Assembly (NCBI RefSeq): GCF_921293095.1
Contig: NC_060248.1
Coordinates: forward strand, 130,956,972 to 131,020,971
Source of the DNA: Ischnura elegans
Taxonomy: Eukaryota; Arthropoda; Insecta; Odonata; Coenagrionidae
Reading direction: 5' to 3'
Length of the DNA stretch: 64,000 nt
The notes beneath the pieces were generated by a model that was not told the DNA's origin, did not search any database, and saw nothing but the letters and a program-made list of their open reading frames with translations. Below are positions 1 through 12,384 of this stretch, piece after piece. How positions within the stretch are numbered: the stretch's first letter is position 1; each line of letters starts with the position of its first letter. The translations under genes and the position numbers were made by a program.

Positions 1-640
1 TGGGACAGAAACGATAAATGACGAGAGATATTTTAAGGAACGGATGAGTTGGTAATTCATTTTTCCCCAGAAAAAGAAATAAATTTACTAAATGCTCGGC
101 GTAATTTCGTAAGAGCATTTCATTTTCTGTTTTTTTCTAATACGTCGCCACGCCCTCATTGAGGCGGCATGCAGAGTAGAATGTAGATGTAGATTAATAA
201 TACATGCCGCTTTGCTGTTGGTCCGACTCATGATGAATTCGACGTGCGATCTGAGCTTATTATGCGCGAGCCAGATAGAATTTCAACTTTCGCCTATTTT
301 GTTTTTAATAGTCTGGTATGCCCTCCATTTTGTAACCCGGACAATAATAATTTGGACATTACAAGCATTGGAAGACATTGGGGAAGAGTTTTTCTCTGAC
401 GAAGTGAAAAATATCCTTCGTTTAACCGTCGCTCTGTGATAGACGTGATCACAAGAGGAAAATTAAGGAAACAGACTGCGAAACAGAGAGATTTAAAACA
501 TAATGATAAATGGATTACATTTACGACTCTTTTTCCATTTTAACATGGACTTAGCATAGGAATTACTATATCGTTTAATTTGGAACTGTTGGCAAATTTC
601 ACCTTTTTATGAATGTGCACGACTTTTTAATTTATGCGTA
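1..640. other. Non-coding, no recognised feature
   Basis: AT-rich sequence without a convincing exon or a repeat that I can place. Short open frames here have no family resemblance. Whether it is intron or intergenic cannot be decided. Confidence 0.5.
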
Positions 641-970
641 ATGTATTTATGGTGCAACAGAAGAATGATGAAGATCGAATGTATCGACCGAGTTAGTATC
701 GAGGAAGTCCTAAGAAGAGTAGGAGAGAAGAGAAGCCTCATGAAAACCTTAAAAAGAAGACGGAACAACCTTATAGGCCACATCTTGAGACATGATGCCC
801 TGATGAAGACAATATTCGAGGGACAAGTGGAAGGCAAGAACGGAAAAGGAAGACCTCCAACAAAATATACGGAACAAGTGAAGAAGGACGTGAAAGAGAA
901 GAAATACGTAGGTGTGAAAAGATTAGCTGATAGGAGAACTGAGTGGAGAGCTGCGTCAAACCAATCCTAG
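641..970 (+). mobile_element. Non-LTR retrotransposon, C-terminal tail of reverse transcriptase ORF
   Basis: One open frame of 109 residues carries the typical tail motifs of insect LINE ORF2 proteins: EEVLRRVGEKRSLMKTLKRR, IGHILRHD, EGQVEGKNGKGRP and RTEWRAA, followed by a stop and the sequence tcaaaccaatcctaggattg. The polymerase core is absent, so this is a 5'-truncated copy. It belongs to a different subfamily from the copies at 2110 and 23085. Confidence 0.75.
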
Positions 971-2109
971 GATTGTTGACCAGTGATGATGATGATGTAT
1001 ATATTTATGACCCTGTGGTGTGCTTGTAGGGATAGTCATGCTTGCTGATGGTTGGTAACCCCCTGCCTGCCAAACAACCTAGGAGTGGCTGGCATGGTAT
1101 GCATGATGCAGATGTGAGGAGGTCGTATCTCGTTGGCCTCCGCGAGCGGCCGCATGCGCCCAAAAAATCTCATCACAGCAAGGCAGGAAGGGCACGGGAT
1201 AGTCGCACGAGACCCAGTCGGATAAAGAATCCCGTCTGTATAAAAAATAATAAAAAAAAACAAAATTTTCCCGACCAGCGGCTGGTCCTCCCTCTCTCTG
1301 TATCTCTCTCACGGAGTCAGCCGCCGAGAATATTCAGCATCGGCCGGAGCGACCGGTCTATCCCCTTTAAAGTCAAGGCTATCACCGCCGCCCACCCTCC
1401 CCTCCCCTCCCTTCCCCTCCTCTGCCCTCTCACTTTTTTAAAGGGGATGGAGCACTCGCAAAGACCAAGAGATTACGCTGTTCCCCATCGCGCCGTAAGA
1501 TTGCGTGCGCTCTCCGATCTTCTCTTTTTTTCTTGTCGAAAGTAAATGTGTTAAAAAAAGGTTCCGAAGAAGACTTAAATATGGTTGCGTATTAATTGTT
1601 AAATCTAGCGTGCTCAACGCGTGCGCTCATTGTGTATTTTTAAAATTATATTATTGTTTATGAAAGAATCCCATGTGCTCATTACGCTCCCGGTTTTGCT
1701 GTTATTTTTTTATCAAAGCTCTTTTTCATGACCCATATTTCGTCTTACCGCGAGTATTTTCGGAAACTTTTGTCTTTTTCGTATTTATGCCTTTTATGCC
1801 GTGGATACTTGCTTTTGAATTTCTATTGGCCCTACGTCAATGTAAATAAGCATTCAGAGTCATTTTTTGTCGAGTCATGTCTCGTAGAATGGTGGGTAGA
1901 TTGACTGAATTTTCGCGAATCGCGATTAATCATTCTGCACTCCAGCAGTGTTTTTTCCATCCAAATATTTGATTTTATCTCGAGTAATATTAAAAAGTGT
2001 ATTTTATTTTACGTCCGCTTTGTCCTAAATCGTTTCTCTCCGTACGGAGATATGTATTACATATATACTGCACTACCAATTTATTTTCTCAAGCAAAATA
2101 ATATGAATA
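971..2109. other. Non-coding stretch with LINE 3'-tail scrap and a pyrimidine-rich patch
   Basis: Positions about 1030-1150 contain the window-wide repeat 'gccaaaca(a/c)cctag(a/g)(a/g)gtggct' (minus-strand LINE 3' end). A CT-rich GC patch lies at 1285-1450. No exon was found. Confidence 0.4.
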
Positions 2110-2232
2110 ATGGAGGCGTTCGAGATGTGAGTCTCGGGTAGAATGAAGGAGGTTAAGTGGACGAAGAGGATGAGGAACGACGAAGTGCTGGACATGGTGG
2201 GCGAGGAGAGGCAGCTTCTAGATGAATGATCT
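2110..2232 (+). mobile_element. LINE reverse-transcriptase tail fragment
   Basis: Reads MEAFEM, stop, then VKWTKRMRNDEVLDMVGEER and QLLDE before a stop. This is the same subfamily as 23085-23380 and 44810-45130. Only about 40 codons remain. Confidence 0.65.
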
Positions 2233-3436
2233 CCTCTTCTGCGGTAGAATGCTTTAATAAAAACTGAATTATAACTTCTTAAATGTCCCACTATGTTTAA
2301 TAATAGTATAATGAACTATCAAAGACTCAATTTTAGCCTTATTGTGTAATGACACCAAAATCTGTGTTCTTGGTGGGTTTTGTGCGAAAAAAATGGAATA
2401 GAACCGGATTTTCTGTTTGTAAATATCTGACGAAAAGCAATCACCTTAAGGAAATCGTACGAAATTGAATTCAAAATAAATTTGGAGTATATACAACAGA
2501 TCAATTAATTCATGACCGACTAATTTGCGTGCCGACTTTTTTCTGTAAATATGCCACAGTGCCTTGGAGTCCCACTAAACGTATTTAATCATAATCGAGT
2601 ATTATGCGTGAGTGTGAATTTCATTATTGTTCAAGAGTCCGGCATGACGATGGCTTCGTGTCTTGAAAGACGTGTGGAGCACTGAGTGAGCCAAAGGGAA
2701 AACCAAGCCCTCTGTTTCCAATTATGAGGTTCTTTTTGACATCCCCCAATCCTCTTTCGTACAAAAAAATGAGGGCCTGCGCAGTTGGCGCTCTGGGGGA
2801 GTCGCTCATCGCAGACAGCCACCACCATCCCTCTACCCCCTACCCCCTCTCCCCCTGGTGGCCAAATCTGGGTAGCATGGTTTTACGTTCGAGGAAGGGG
2901 TGCTTTTGTTTGAGAAAAAATTGAGCGAGTAGAATAAATACTTCGGGGCAGTTGATCTTTAAGAAAGAGTGTGATCTAGCTTAGAGAGAAACGGTCTCTT
3001 TTACGCTTTTTGTCGCATTGGAATTGGTCGCTCGCATCTCCCGTCTCGTCTACATATGTTTAAAATTCCAAATTGCCGAAATACGGTGTTCCTATTGTCA
3101 ACCTTAAACTCTGCGATAATAATATGGAATGAAAAACCGGACGGCGTTATTAACTGTAAAACTATAAATCAATTCAAAATAAAAATGTACGTTTATTTAC
3201 TTGAAAAATACAATTGTAATTAACTCATTGTAAAACCATATATTAATAATTTTGTAAAACTATATTTTCACTTTTTTCTTTTGTCTTTCGCTGCCGAGAC
3301 TTATTGTGTATTATGTATTATGTTCCATAGGACATAGGTCCTAGGATATTAAAAATTTATTATTATTATACATGCTAACTCGTTAGCCCACTCAAAAGGC
3401 GTGTGGCAATAAATAGAAAATGTTCGTACGAAGTTC

Positions 3437-3640
3437 CGTCTAGCATTTATTAAAGTCCTTTATGGTTCGGGGGAAAAACGAATTCCCAAATCTATCCGTT
3501 CAGCAAAATATCTTTCTCTCAATTTTTCGTTTCTGTCGGACCTGGAAAAATAGTGAGGTTCTCGTATCTCTCCGTATTCTCCGTGTCGCTCTTAAAGATA
3601 TCCAATTTAGATTGCTCAAGAACCTAAGCCTAAGCGTGTT
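3437..3640 (-). mobile_element. CR1/L2-like LINE ORF2 C-terminal fragment
   Basis: The stretch is alignable by eye with 51780-52330, including gcgtgtggc, ttattaaa, ggggaaaaac and atatcca(at)tt. On the minus strand that longer copy reads as the end of a CR1/L2-type reverse transcriptase. This copy is short and degraded. Confidence 0.5.
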
Positions 3641-3644
3641 CCTC

Positions 3645-3875
3645 CTCGTAGAGTGCCTTCCACCCACACTGAGTCCACGTTCAAATTCCGACTAAGGTGG
3701 ATATATTCTGGAGACTGCCCGATCCCTGCTTTATTGCTTTGCGGGAGACTTCGAGTACAACTCTCCGTCCGTCGGATGGGACGTTTAGCCGTGGTCCCCG
3801 TGGCGCCTTTCGTTGAGAGCAGGCTAATCCCTAATCTTCCGTCTTGGCGCAAATGACCACGGCGGGGAGGATTAT
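3645..3875 (+). repeat. tRNA-derived SINE, 5'-truncated copy
   Basis: Shares gagactgcccgatccctgct, ccgtccgtcggatgggacgt, agccgtggtcccc and ggcgcctttcgtt with the full SINE at 53432-53733. The tRNA-like head is eroded in this copy. Confidence 0.75.
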
Positions 3876-4164
3876 CCTGAATTTTCGAGTGAAAATGACC
3901 ACATACGGAGAGCTGTTGGATCTTTTAATGAACCGTTCAATGAATCATATTTATTTCTCGAGGCAACAACGATGACACGATGAAAGTGAACCATATCCAT
4001 GGGAGTGGTTCTTTTGAATGAGCAGTTGCGCTCGTGCGCCATAGGTGGTCTTCTGTTTAACTCACAAACAAAATCCGTACTTAGGTAAGTTTGTGACGTC
4101 ATCAGGATTCATGCCAAAATTCGGAAATAAAGAATCTACATTTACATAGTCACAAGCAAGCCAC

Positions 4165-4525
4165 ATCTAGGATGATTGGCAGTGGGTAATTATACACCAA
4201 CATGCAGCATGCTATGGAAGCGCAACATGCATACCACACGGTCATAAAATGTCACGCATTTAACAAAAAAAAATACGTGCACATTCACGCGAAGACAAAA
4301 CTTGCCAACGCTCAGTAATCTACATCGACATAATACCCTGCGAGCCACCTCTAGGGTGTTTGGCAGGGGGTGATCAACCACCAGCATGCAGCAACCAATT
4401 GGACTCCAACATGCGCACCACACGGTCCACAAAACGTCACGCTACTAACAAATTATACTACCGTATGCTGTTAGAAATAATAATAAAATTAAGAAACATG
4501 CATTAAGTTTTACATAGGTTATTAG
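4165..4525 (-). repeat. LINE 3'-UTR repeat, two partial copies
   Basis: Two adjacent partial copies of the sequence ctaggrtgwttggcagkgggt...accacacggtc...aacgtcacgc, the second (4320-4525) continuing through ctaacaaattatactacc to tacatagg. The same order occurs at 11245-11450 next to LINE coding sequence, which identifies it as the 3' UTR of that LINE on the minus strand. Confidence 0.6.
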
Positions 4526-4791
4526 GCAAGATGACTGCGCTCGAGCGGCTAGTTCAAAAGAAAGTTCGCCATCATCATCTCCACTGATCTTCCTCAGATC
4601 TCGAAACGACGAAAACATGGATGGTCTTCGAATGGACTCAATTCAGGCTTAGCTACCCAAGAGTACTTCTATAAAGGCTAACCATCGGAAACACATTCAG
4701 TACGTACAATGCTTAAATTCACGTCCTATTCTGCCGATCGATTTGAAATCTTTGGCAGACTCTCGTTGCGTCGTCGTCTAGCAAAATCATG
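4526..4791. repeat. 266-bp dispersed repeat, copy 1
   Basis: Nearly identical to 5574-5843 (starts gcaagatgactgcgctcgag, ends ctagcaaaatcat), with a 4-bp insertion in the second copy. The two lie in the same orientation 1,048 bp apart. Identity of the unit is unknown. Confidence 0.7.
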
Positions 4792-4810
4792 CTGGTGATT
4801 GATCACCCCC

Positions 4811-5210
4811 TGCCAAACACCCTAGAGGTGGCTCGCAGGGTATTATGTAGATGTAGATAGATGTAGATGTAGGCTACACTACAAGTCATGCAATCTATTT
4901 ATGAGTTCTATCGCTGGCGTTATAATCTCTTATTGATTGTAGAAAAAATGTCATTCTGAACCTGTCTGCTCTACAATCTATCTCTCTTATTTTATTCATA
5001 TGATCTGATCTGCCAAACACCCTAGAGGTGGCTCGCAGGGTATTATGTAGATGAAGATAGATGTAGATGTAGGCTACACTACAAGTCATGCAATCTATTT
5101 ATGAGTTCTATCGCTGGCGTTATAATCTCTTATTGATCGTGGAAAAAATGTCATTCTGAACCTGTCTGCTCTACAATCTATCTCTCTTATTTTATTTATA
5201 TGATCTGATC
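4811..5210 (-). repeat. Two tandem copies of a 200-bp LINE 3'-end unit
   Basis: Copy 1 (4811-5010) and copy 2 (5011-5210) are almost identical and start with tgccaaacaccctagaggtg. Each contains an ATGTAG-rich microsatellite and the last codons of the CR1/L2-like ORF on the minus strand (DCRADRFRMTFF.RSIRDYN). Copy 2 runs on into more ORF (to about 5310). Confidence 0.75.
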
Positions 5211-5310
5211 TTACGTGGTATGTTGGCGTCCGTAAGAAATCGCTTACTTCGTTAGAAAAGACACTGCTCTTGAATTTATCTAAAATGTTTAGTCTACTTT
5301 TCAATCTACA
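5211..5310 (-). mobile_element. CR1/L2-like LINE ORF2 C-terminus, continuing from the tandem unit
   Basis: On the minus strand this reads KSRLNILDKFKSSVFSNEVS and FLRTPTYHVRS, running into the tail codons in 5095-5210. The same residues occur at 11471-11755. Confidence 0.65.
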
Positions 5311-5573
5311 TACTTAGCGTACCTACTCAGTAATTCTTATAGCTAATCTTTGCAAGGTTAGAATAAAAGGAAAAACTAAAAACATGACGCTCCATCGCAA
5401 ATGTTGAAAATAAATGGATGCGGGCGCTTTTGAAAATCGATCGAAAATGTGCCCAGTAAATAAATCGAGATTCTACGGAGTGGGGCCCTCTTTTCGTGGT
5501 CCTCTAGCGACGGAATTTCGTACTGCTGCGGACGCACCTTCATCTCACGAGCGACGAGCATACCGCGTCGAAA

Positions 5574-5843
5574 GCAAGATGACTGCGCTCGAGCGGCTAG
5601 TTCAAAAGAAAGTTCGCCATCATCATCTCCACTGATCTTCCTCAGATCTCGAAACGACGAAAACATGGATGGTCTTCGAATGGACTCAATTCAGGCTTAG
5701 CTACCCAAGAGGACTTCTATAAAGGCTAACCATCGGAAACACATTCAGTAGGTACGTACAATGCTTAAATTCACGTCCTATTCTGCCGATCGATTTGAAA
5801 TCTTTGGCAGACTCTCGTTGCGTCGTCGTCTAGCAAAATCATT
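5574..5843. repeat. 266-bp dispersed repeat, copy 2
   Basis: Second copy of the unit at 4526-4791, with gtaggtacgtaca instead of gtacgtaca. Its upstream neighbour (5400-5573) is not shared with copy 1. Confidence 0.7.
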
Positions 5844-8800
5844 CAGACTCCTGTATTTCTATCGCCTTGCTGCAATGTGAAGTCGTAATCTGGCGAATAA
5901 ATAGTGAAGTAAATTTTTATTTTACAAGGCTCTTCAATTTTTAATATATATTTCATTAAACTTCACGTGTTGATTTTTGTGGCAATAATCACAAAGAGGT
6001 GTTACTAGTGGTTTTAGCCGAAACCACACTCGTGTTATGAGTATATATTACGTTGCCTTACTGAATATTCCTTGCGATATCCAGGGAATTTTTAGCATAT
6101 CGGTTAATAATGTCCTCGTACTTGCGTCTTGATTAATGAACTCAAAGGATTAGGTGAAGAAACTGCGGGGAAAATTGATATATGTTCTAAAATGTAGTCA
6201 ATTCACTCAATGGCCATTCATTTTCTCTCAATATGGCCAACTGAGCTATACTTTGAGCCTTTTGTGTTTCAGCTTCAGGTGCGCCACCTGTTTACTTCCA
6301 TCTCCATGGAAATCGCGATAGCGGAGAGGGTAAACAATGAGTCACAACGTAACTCTAATTGTAAGCAATAAATAGCTTGTGTTGACGACGCGGAAGAACA
6401 AAATGCGATCGCATCTCGGACTTCTTAGGAGAGGCCTTGCAGCAGAGTAGATCGACAGGATAGTCCAGGTAGATACCTCCCTCCTCCGGCTCTGAAAAGC
6501 TGAGGCCGCGCGCACCATTGTGTTCCGAACGAAACTCGAATTATAAGGGGCCCGAAATGGTTGGTTCCAGAAATTGGATATGGAAGGAACCGACGAAGCG
6601 TCCGTCTCCTCTTCTTTCCACCTCAACAGCGGCGGCAGCGGTGAGTGAGGTTCTCTTTCCGTTCTGGCCTCGGGCAAGAGCTGTGGGAAACGAACTGAGC
6701 ACGGAACGCTGAAGGATATGTTCAGTCCAGTACCCGGTTGGAGGAAGGAGATACATACAAACAAGAGCTCTGCGGCGCGGTTGAGCGGTAGCCGAAGGAT
6801 AAGGCAGGCAACATTACTGCGTTACTAACGAATATAGCCGATACCGTGTCGAGAGATTGAAAAAGTTGGCTAGTTATATCCTTGATGATAATAGATTATA
6901 TTCGAAGCCTCGTGCCTCTTGTTATTCGGTTGTCCTATAAAGTTAATTGGAGTGAAGATTAAATAACAATAATAAAAAAATCGAACTTTTGAAAACCCTT
7001 TGGGATTATACCCCTTCCGAAAACGCAAAACACCAAGTCCCCAAAACTGCCCTTATACCCTCCCATATTCCCTCCCCCACTTAAGCAAGCCGTAGATATG
7101 CCATGATCACAACGAGAATTTTGAACGCCTGAAACTACAAATAGCCAAGAAACTCTCAGTAGACAGCCATAACAGCTGGGAACTTGAGACCAAATAATAG
7201 CCGCGAAATTTCAGCGTAGCTTAGCGTATAATAAAAAAATGAAATATGACTTCAATTTTCAACTCAAAATAAACGAAGTTAACACTTCAACTCAGCTGTA
7301 TTCTCTGACATGGTAACGGTCACGTGATTTGATTTCACTGTCTTGCCCGCGTGCGCAGAAGCAAAGCATCGCTCTTCCCCATCCTCTCGACGGGGTGCAA
7401 CACTCCAGCAGTGAGGGCTCTGGAAGATTTCCTATCCGCTCTCCGGGGACGAGCTCGCTGGGAAGCGAACTGGGCGGAAGGTGGAGCCGTGGAGGGTCGT
7501 TCTGTTTGTCGGCGGACGACGAGTGAATGTGTTTCGTGCGTGCGTGTGTATCGAGAGGGGCGGGGGAGGGGGCGTTAACGGAGAGCGGAGGGGGGGGGGA
7601 GGCTAGTGGGATGGGCAGGTTCTTTAAACGACCCATTCCCCTCCAAACAATCTGCTGAAGGCGCTATCCCCTTTAAAACTCCTCTTCCCTCCCGAGTGGT
7701 CGGTGGGAAGGGAGCGATGTGGCAACGCCGCAGAGGAAGTGACTTTGCGCGCGGGGAAGGTATTTGGGCGTGGGGTGGTGGTGTTGGATGGGCTTTTTGG
7801 TCTTTTGTGGGGGAGGGGGGCGTCGGGGGTGCGGGGGAGGAGATGTGCTCTTCTTTATTCCTGAAGGGGGGCAGAGGAGGCGTGCAGAAGGAGACTGGTG
7901 GTTGCGGCGGCGGCCCTGGCTTCTTCTGCCGCCCCCGGTGGAGGTCGGAGGCTATGTCGACGGCCACCCGCCCGCTCCCGGGGCCCTTGCTGCCCTCTCA
8001 CTGGGTGTTGCTAAGCGCTCGACGCTCACAAGCTCGGGAAGAACTGGGAGACTCTGTTCTCCATCTGCAACTACGGCGTGGTGTCCAAGGAAATTTGGAG
8101 GCATTGTCGACGGCCGCCCAACACTCTTGTTCGTCCCATAGGCACAACAATGTGTGTTGCTACGCGCGCAAAGTTCACTAGATCGTTAAGACTTCGAGAT
8201 CCTCAATAGTAGTCGATCGATTATTCGATTTTTATCAATCCGTAACTAGCTTGGTATCCAAGAAAATTCACCAGTTTTTCTGTGCATGTGGTTCGTCATC
8301 ATTAATTTCTGGGATCCGCAGATGGGTTCGACGCAGCTTTCCACCTATTTCTCCTATCGGCTTATCTTATAACGCCTACGTAATTCTTATGTTCTGCATC
8401 CTTCATCAGCAGCTCCTAACTCAACGTTGGCCTTTCTTTGCCATTTGTCCTTCAACGATTGTTCTAATCTGACCGTCTCGTCGTGTCTGCTGTTGTGCGA
8501 TTAAGTTTTTCTCTCTTCTTCCCAAGGTTTCCGAAAGTCATCTATCCTATTCTTCTTAAAACTTCGCACTTCTTATGCGATCTATTCATTTTATCTTCAT
8601 CGTTCTTTTGAAGCAACACATTTCGAATGCACTCTTTTTAAACATTATGAATAGAATATCAACGTAATGTAACCTTGATCTCATTATATTCGAGATAGAA
8701 GAGGTTGCGTCGCAAACGAAAACAGAGAGGACGTCAATGTGGTCCCAGCTCGTAATAATATTTGTTATGTCGTCCCTTCCACCGCGTGACATCACTGCGC

Positions 8801-9240
8801 ACGCGCATTGCCGTGTCCAAATGTAATTGTTGGTGGAATGTGTCGCCCGCGTTCTCTCATTGGCCATCCCTTCTCTTGCAGCGTGATATTCTCCAACGCC
8901 ACACCCACGCATCTATCTATTCTCAAGACACATCCGCAACGCATTCGATTTCCTACGTGTTTTATATCTGAAAAAAATTTAACTGCACTTTATTTCGAGT
9001 CAATTCACGTGTAATTTGCGTTTTCATTGAGGAGAATATGGTATACCAATTGCGACACATTTGTTTAACATCTTATCGAACCAAAAAATTGACTGGCGCT
9101 GAATATCGTTATTGTAAGGAGTATAGTTAGTCAAACAATGCTATCTTCTTCTGGTAAATATTTTCGGAATAACATTCCAGTTTAACACTATATTTTGCGG
9201 CTCAACGTTTTCCAGAATTATTGATTTTTTGGCTATTTTT
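5844..9240. other. Non-coding region with two CpG/GC-rich islands
   Basis: GC-rich, CpG-containing islands lie at about 6280-6790 and 7300-8160; the second has long G runs on the plus strand (7560-7890). The rest is AT-rich. Open frames in the islands (for example 7606-8181) are products of GC skew: they lack family resemblance and paired splice sites. The islands could be promoters of upstream exons, but no element proves this. Confidence 0.4.
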
Positions 9241-9540
9241 GAAGGAATGAATGAATGAATTTATTACTCCAACCTTGAATGTACACTTTGTTTTAGCAAC
9301 ACCAAATTAATGGAGCTTTAGGTAGCTTCAATGGTTAAAATAAAAAACCAGCATGGAAGCTACCATCTCAAAAATTAAATTCAAGGTAGGGCAGAAAACA
9401 AAAAGGAAGTATACATAATTTTTTGAAACATTATCATTATGAAACATAAATGTGACAATAACTTACAATAAACAAGAACAAAGTATAATATATGGACAGA
9501 ACAAAATAAATTTCTTTTTCCTCCTTTCATAAAAATATAC
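9241..9540 (-). repeat. Possible LINE 3' end with (ATTC)n tail
   Basis: On the minus strand the region ends ...ggagtaataaattcattc followed by further ATTC units, a microsatellite tail typical of CR1/L2-class LINE 3' ends. No coding sequence remains. Confidence 0.35.
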
Positions 9541-10610
9541 TTTTTTTACTTTAGCCGTGTCAAATCGCATATTCTAAGACCGGATCTGGTGCTGGCTCCC
9601 CCACGCCTTCTCTCCTTCGTGTATGTGTCCGTCCATTCCCTCCTCTCTCTCTCTCTCTTCTCCCGGCATGCCTAGTGTGCACACTTTGACGATCTCCGTT
9701 ATCGCGGGACACTGTTAAGGGGGTGGGGGTGTTGGAGGAGGGAGGGAGGTTGACAGCAACTCGGCCGGCCGGCCAACCCACCAATCGGGACACGCAAAGT
9801 GCAGCTGCGACGTAGACAGAAAGAGGACCCATCTCTCTCTGCAAAGGAGGACTCATCTCATCTTTTCTTCGCTTCTCTTTGGAATGGTGCCCCAGCACTG
9901 AGGAGACGGAGATTGAGGGCCCTTTTTCAGCCTCCGTCCGTCCGCGAGGGCCTCCTGTGACAGCCCTTGCTGTAGAAAGCTTCGAAATTCCACAATGTAC
10001 AAGTGTCGTCCTTCCTGTGAACCACCGATCCGTGAGGATTAACGCGCCTCTCTTTGCTCCAATGCCTTGAGCTTTGTCCCATCTCGTTTGGCATTAGGGA
10101 GTATGGATTTGGGCGGCTAAATTTTGGGTAGCCAACCCAAAAGAGAACATGAACTGGGACATCCCAGAATCATCTAGAGTTCTCTACATAACTCTCTCAT
10201 ATAATTATAAAGCGTGTTTTATCGGAAATCCAGAAGACTCGAGGACATCCTAACGCAGGTGTTGCCATCTCCTGGGTGCGAAACCAGTGACAATCAAGAG
10301 ATGTATGGAATGAATTCAACCAATTATGAACGAAGCACTTAACACTCCACATCGCTGACGTTCTCGTCCGATTGTGTGTTGTCGGAAGTTATTTTGAATA
10401 TTGGTTGTCGGAGAAAAGCATTTTTCTCGCCCTTTAAGTATATGAGGCAACCTTTTTGTTTTAGTCGTTGATAAAGTTGGGGTATTTTTTTTTCGTGGCT
10501 TATTGATGGCTGTTCGTAGCCTCAGAGATGTACTTGCCCGAAGATCCGAATTTTTAAGGAACCCTTCGTGTATGGTGGAATAATTCCTCGTGCCATTTTG
10601 ATCCTTTTGA
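9541..10610. other. Non-coding, one GC-rich island
   Basis: A GC-rich, partly CT/AG-repetitive island spans about 9580-10080. No exon or repeat was identified. Confidence 0.35.
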
Positions 10611-10795
10611 CAATCTTAAAAGGGACACGTTGATGGAAAAAGACGCAGGGAAAGACCACGACTCCAGTTAGTAGACCAAATAAAGAAGGATGTTGGACGC
10701 AAAAGCTACGAAGAGGAAATGATGAGGGTGGCGTGGAAACGAGAAGAATGGACTATTCATTGCTGCTGACAACCAAACTTAGGATTGAATACCAG
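10611..10795 (+). mobile_element. LINE reverse-transcriptase tail fragment
   Basis: Reads GHVDGKRRRERPRLQLVDQI, KKDVGRKSYEEEM and WKREEW, the K.RRGRPR...W.R.EW signature of LINE ORF2 tails, followed by stop codons. Confidence 0.65.
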
Positions 10796-11244
10796 AGGAT
10801 TTTCCTGGAGAAATTTCTAAGATCTTCCCCGCAAATATTAAATTTTTTTAAAGTAATTGTTTCCCAAAACTTGATTGATGCTCATTAGATATTTTTCATT
10901 GTAAATTGTGTTGTTAGGTTCAAGTTTCATTTGTTAGTTGTATGGTATTCGTATGAGTGGGTTTTTGTATGCTGTAGATAGGTTTATTTTCTATACCTTT
11001 ACTCCTAGCTCTTAGTTATGTAGGCTTTTCATTAATATGTTTTAATCAATACAAATGTAATTCTGTTAAGAAACCCAGAAATGTATGACGTAATGTTAGA
11101 ACCACAATATATTTCCATAAGGGCTCAAAACAATAAAGGCTCGGTGGAACTTTGTTAGAGCATGTTCCATTTATTTCTTAATGGCTGGTGCCTTTTTCTC
11201 CTCCTGTCACACGCCGTTTCAGGCGGCTTACGGGGTAGTATGTA

Positions 11245-11765
11245 CATCTACATAATACCCTGCGAGCCACATCTAGGGTGTTAGGCAGGGGGTGATCAAT
11301 CACCAGAATGCAGCATGCAATTGGACTCCCACATGCACACCACACGGTCCAACAAACGTCACGTATACTAACTAATTATACTACCATATGCTGATAGAAA
11401 TAATAATAAAATTAAGAAACATGCATTAAGTTTTACATAGGTTAGTAGGCTACACTACAAGTCATGCAATCTATTTATGAGTTTTATCGCTGTCGTTATA
11501 ATCTCTTATTGATCGTGGAAAAAAAGACATTCTGAATCTTTCTGTTCTACAATCTATCTCTCTTATTTTATGACCTGATCTTCCGTAGTATATTGGCGTC
11601 CGTAAGATATGGTTAACCTCGTTTGAAAAGACACTGCCCTTGAATTTATCTATAAGGTTTAGTCTACTTTTCAATCTACGGTCCGACAGAGATTCCCATC
11701 CGAGTTTATCTAAGAGGTCAGTTACACTATCAGGATTATCGTATCGACCTTTCACATACCTGGCA
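11245..11765 (-). mobile_element. CR1/L2-like LINE, 5'-truncated: ORF2 C-terminus plus 3' UTR
   Basis: On the minus strand 11471-11755 codes for MKGRYDNPDSVTDLLDKLGW, ESLSDRRLKSRL, SVFSNEVNHILRTP and RMSFFPRSIRDYN, the C-terminal pattern of CR1/L2-type reverse transcriptases (SVT..L..LGW..L..RR). The 3' UTR (11245-11450) carries the repeat seen at 4165-4525. This is the most informative copy in the window. Confidence 0.75.
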
Positions 11766-12380
11766 GCTCTTCTTTTTAGATCGCAATGTTATAACTTTTT
11801 CCAGGAATCACACCCCTTACTCTACTCCGTCTCTGGTTTTTCATTGCGGAATGTCTCTGCAACAATGCGAAAGTCTTTCGCGACCGTGGTTCTAGGGTGC
11901 AAGCGGGCACTTCTTGATTGCGTCTGAACCCCGTCCCGTCCGTCTGTGTGTTGTGTCCGCGGAAGTCCAGCCCGAGTGTCCGGCCGGTGGTCAAGGGGGA
12001 GGCTGTTCACTCACTCGTGTACGTGCGTGCATGCATAAATAAGCGCGTATTTATAAACACGACGAGGGGGGAGGGGGCGGAGGAGTCGGGGAGGCGGCGT
12101 TGCCAAGTCGCAGTCAAGGTCGCGAGGCCGTGAGGAAGGAGAGAGAGGCAGCGGGAGAGGCGGCGGGTCTCGTTCGAAGGCACGCAGACGCCGTCGTGAC
12201 GTGTGATTGGTCGGTGGAGTGGGCAAGTGAGGGAGTGGCTCTCTTTTTTTTAATCTTCAGTTACATCAGTCGAAGATGGCAATGAACTTGAAATATTGTG
12301 TGATCGCTAAGTGTAGAGATCAATATGTCACTTATACCTCCGCCTCTATCCATTTCGTTGCGAGCCTGGTATGGTATGTT
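11766..12380. other. GC-rich island without recognised exon
   Basis: CpG-rich sequence, densest at 11930-12250, with an inverted CCAAT box (gattggtcggtgg, about 12205). It could be a promoter region, but no start site or donor could be tied to the ZSWIM exons. Confidence 0.3.
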
Positions 12381-12384
12381 ATTT

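Noticed and set aside
1042..1545. 167-codon plus-strand open frame
   Set aside because: It starts in LINE 3'-end repeat sequence and runs through a CT-rich patch; no domain is recognisable.
4811..5210. Tandem repeats considered as a CRISPR-like array
   Set aside because: Only two 200-bp units, no short repeat-spacer pattern, eukaryotic context, and LINE coding sequence inside.
7606..8181. 191-codon open frame in the G-rich island, and a third-frame reading near 8020-8110
   Set aside because: All frames are open because of base skew. The translations are Gly/Trp/Arg-rich without motifs, and no acceptor/donor pair fits the ZSWIM frame.
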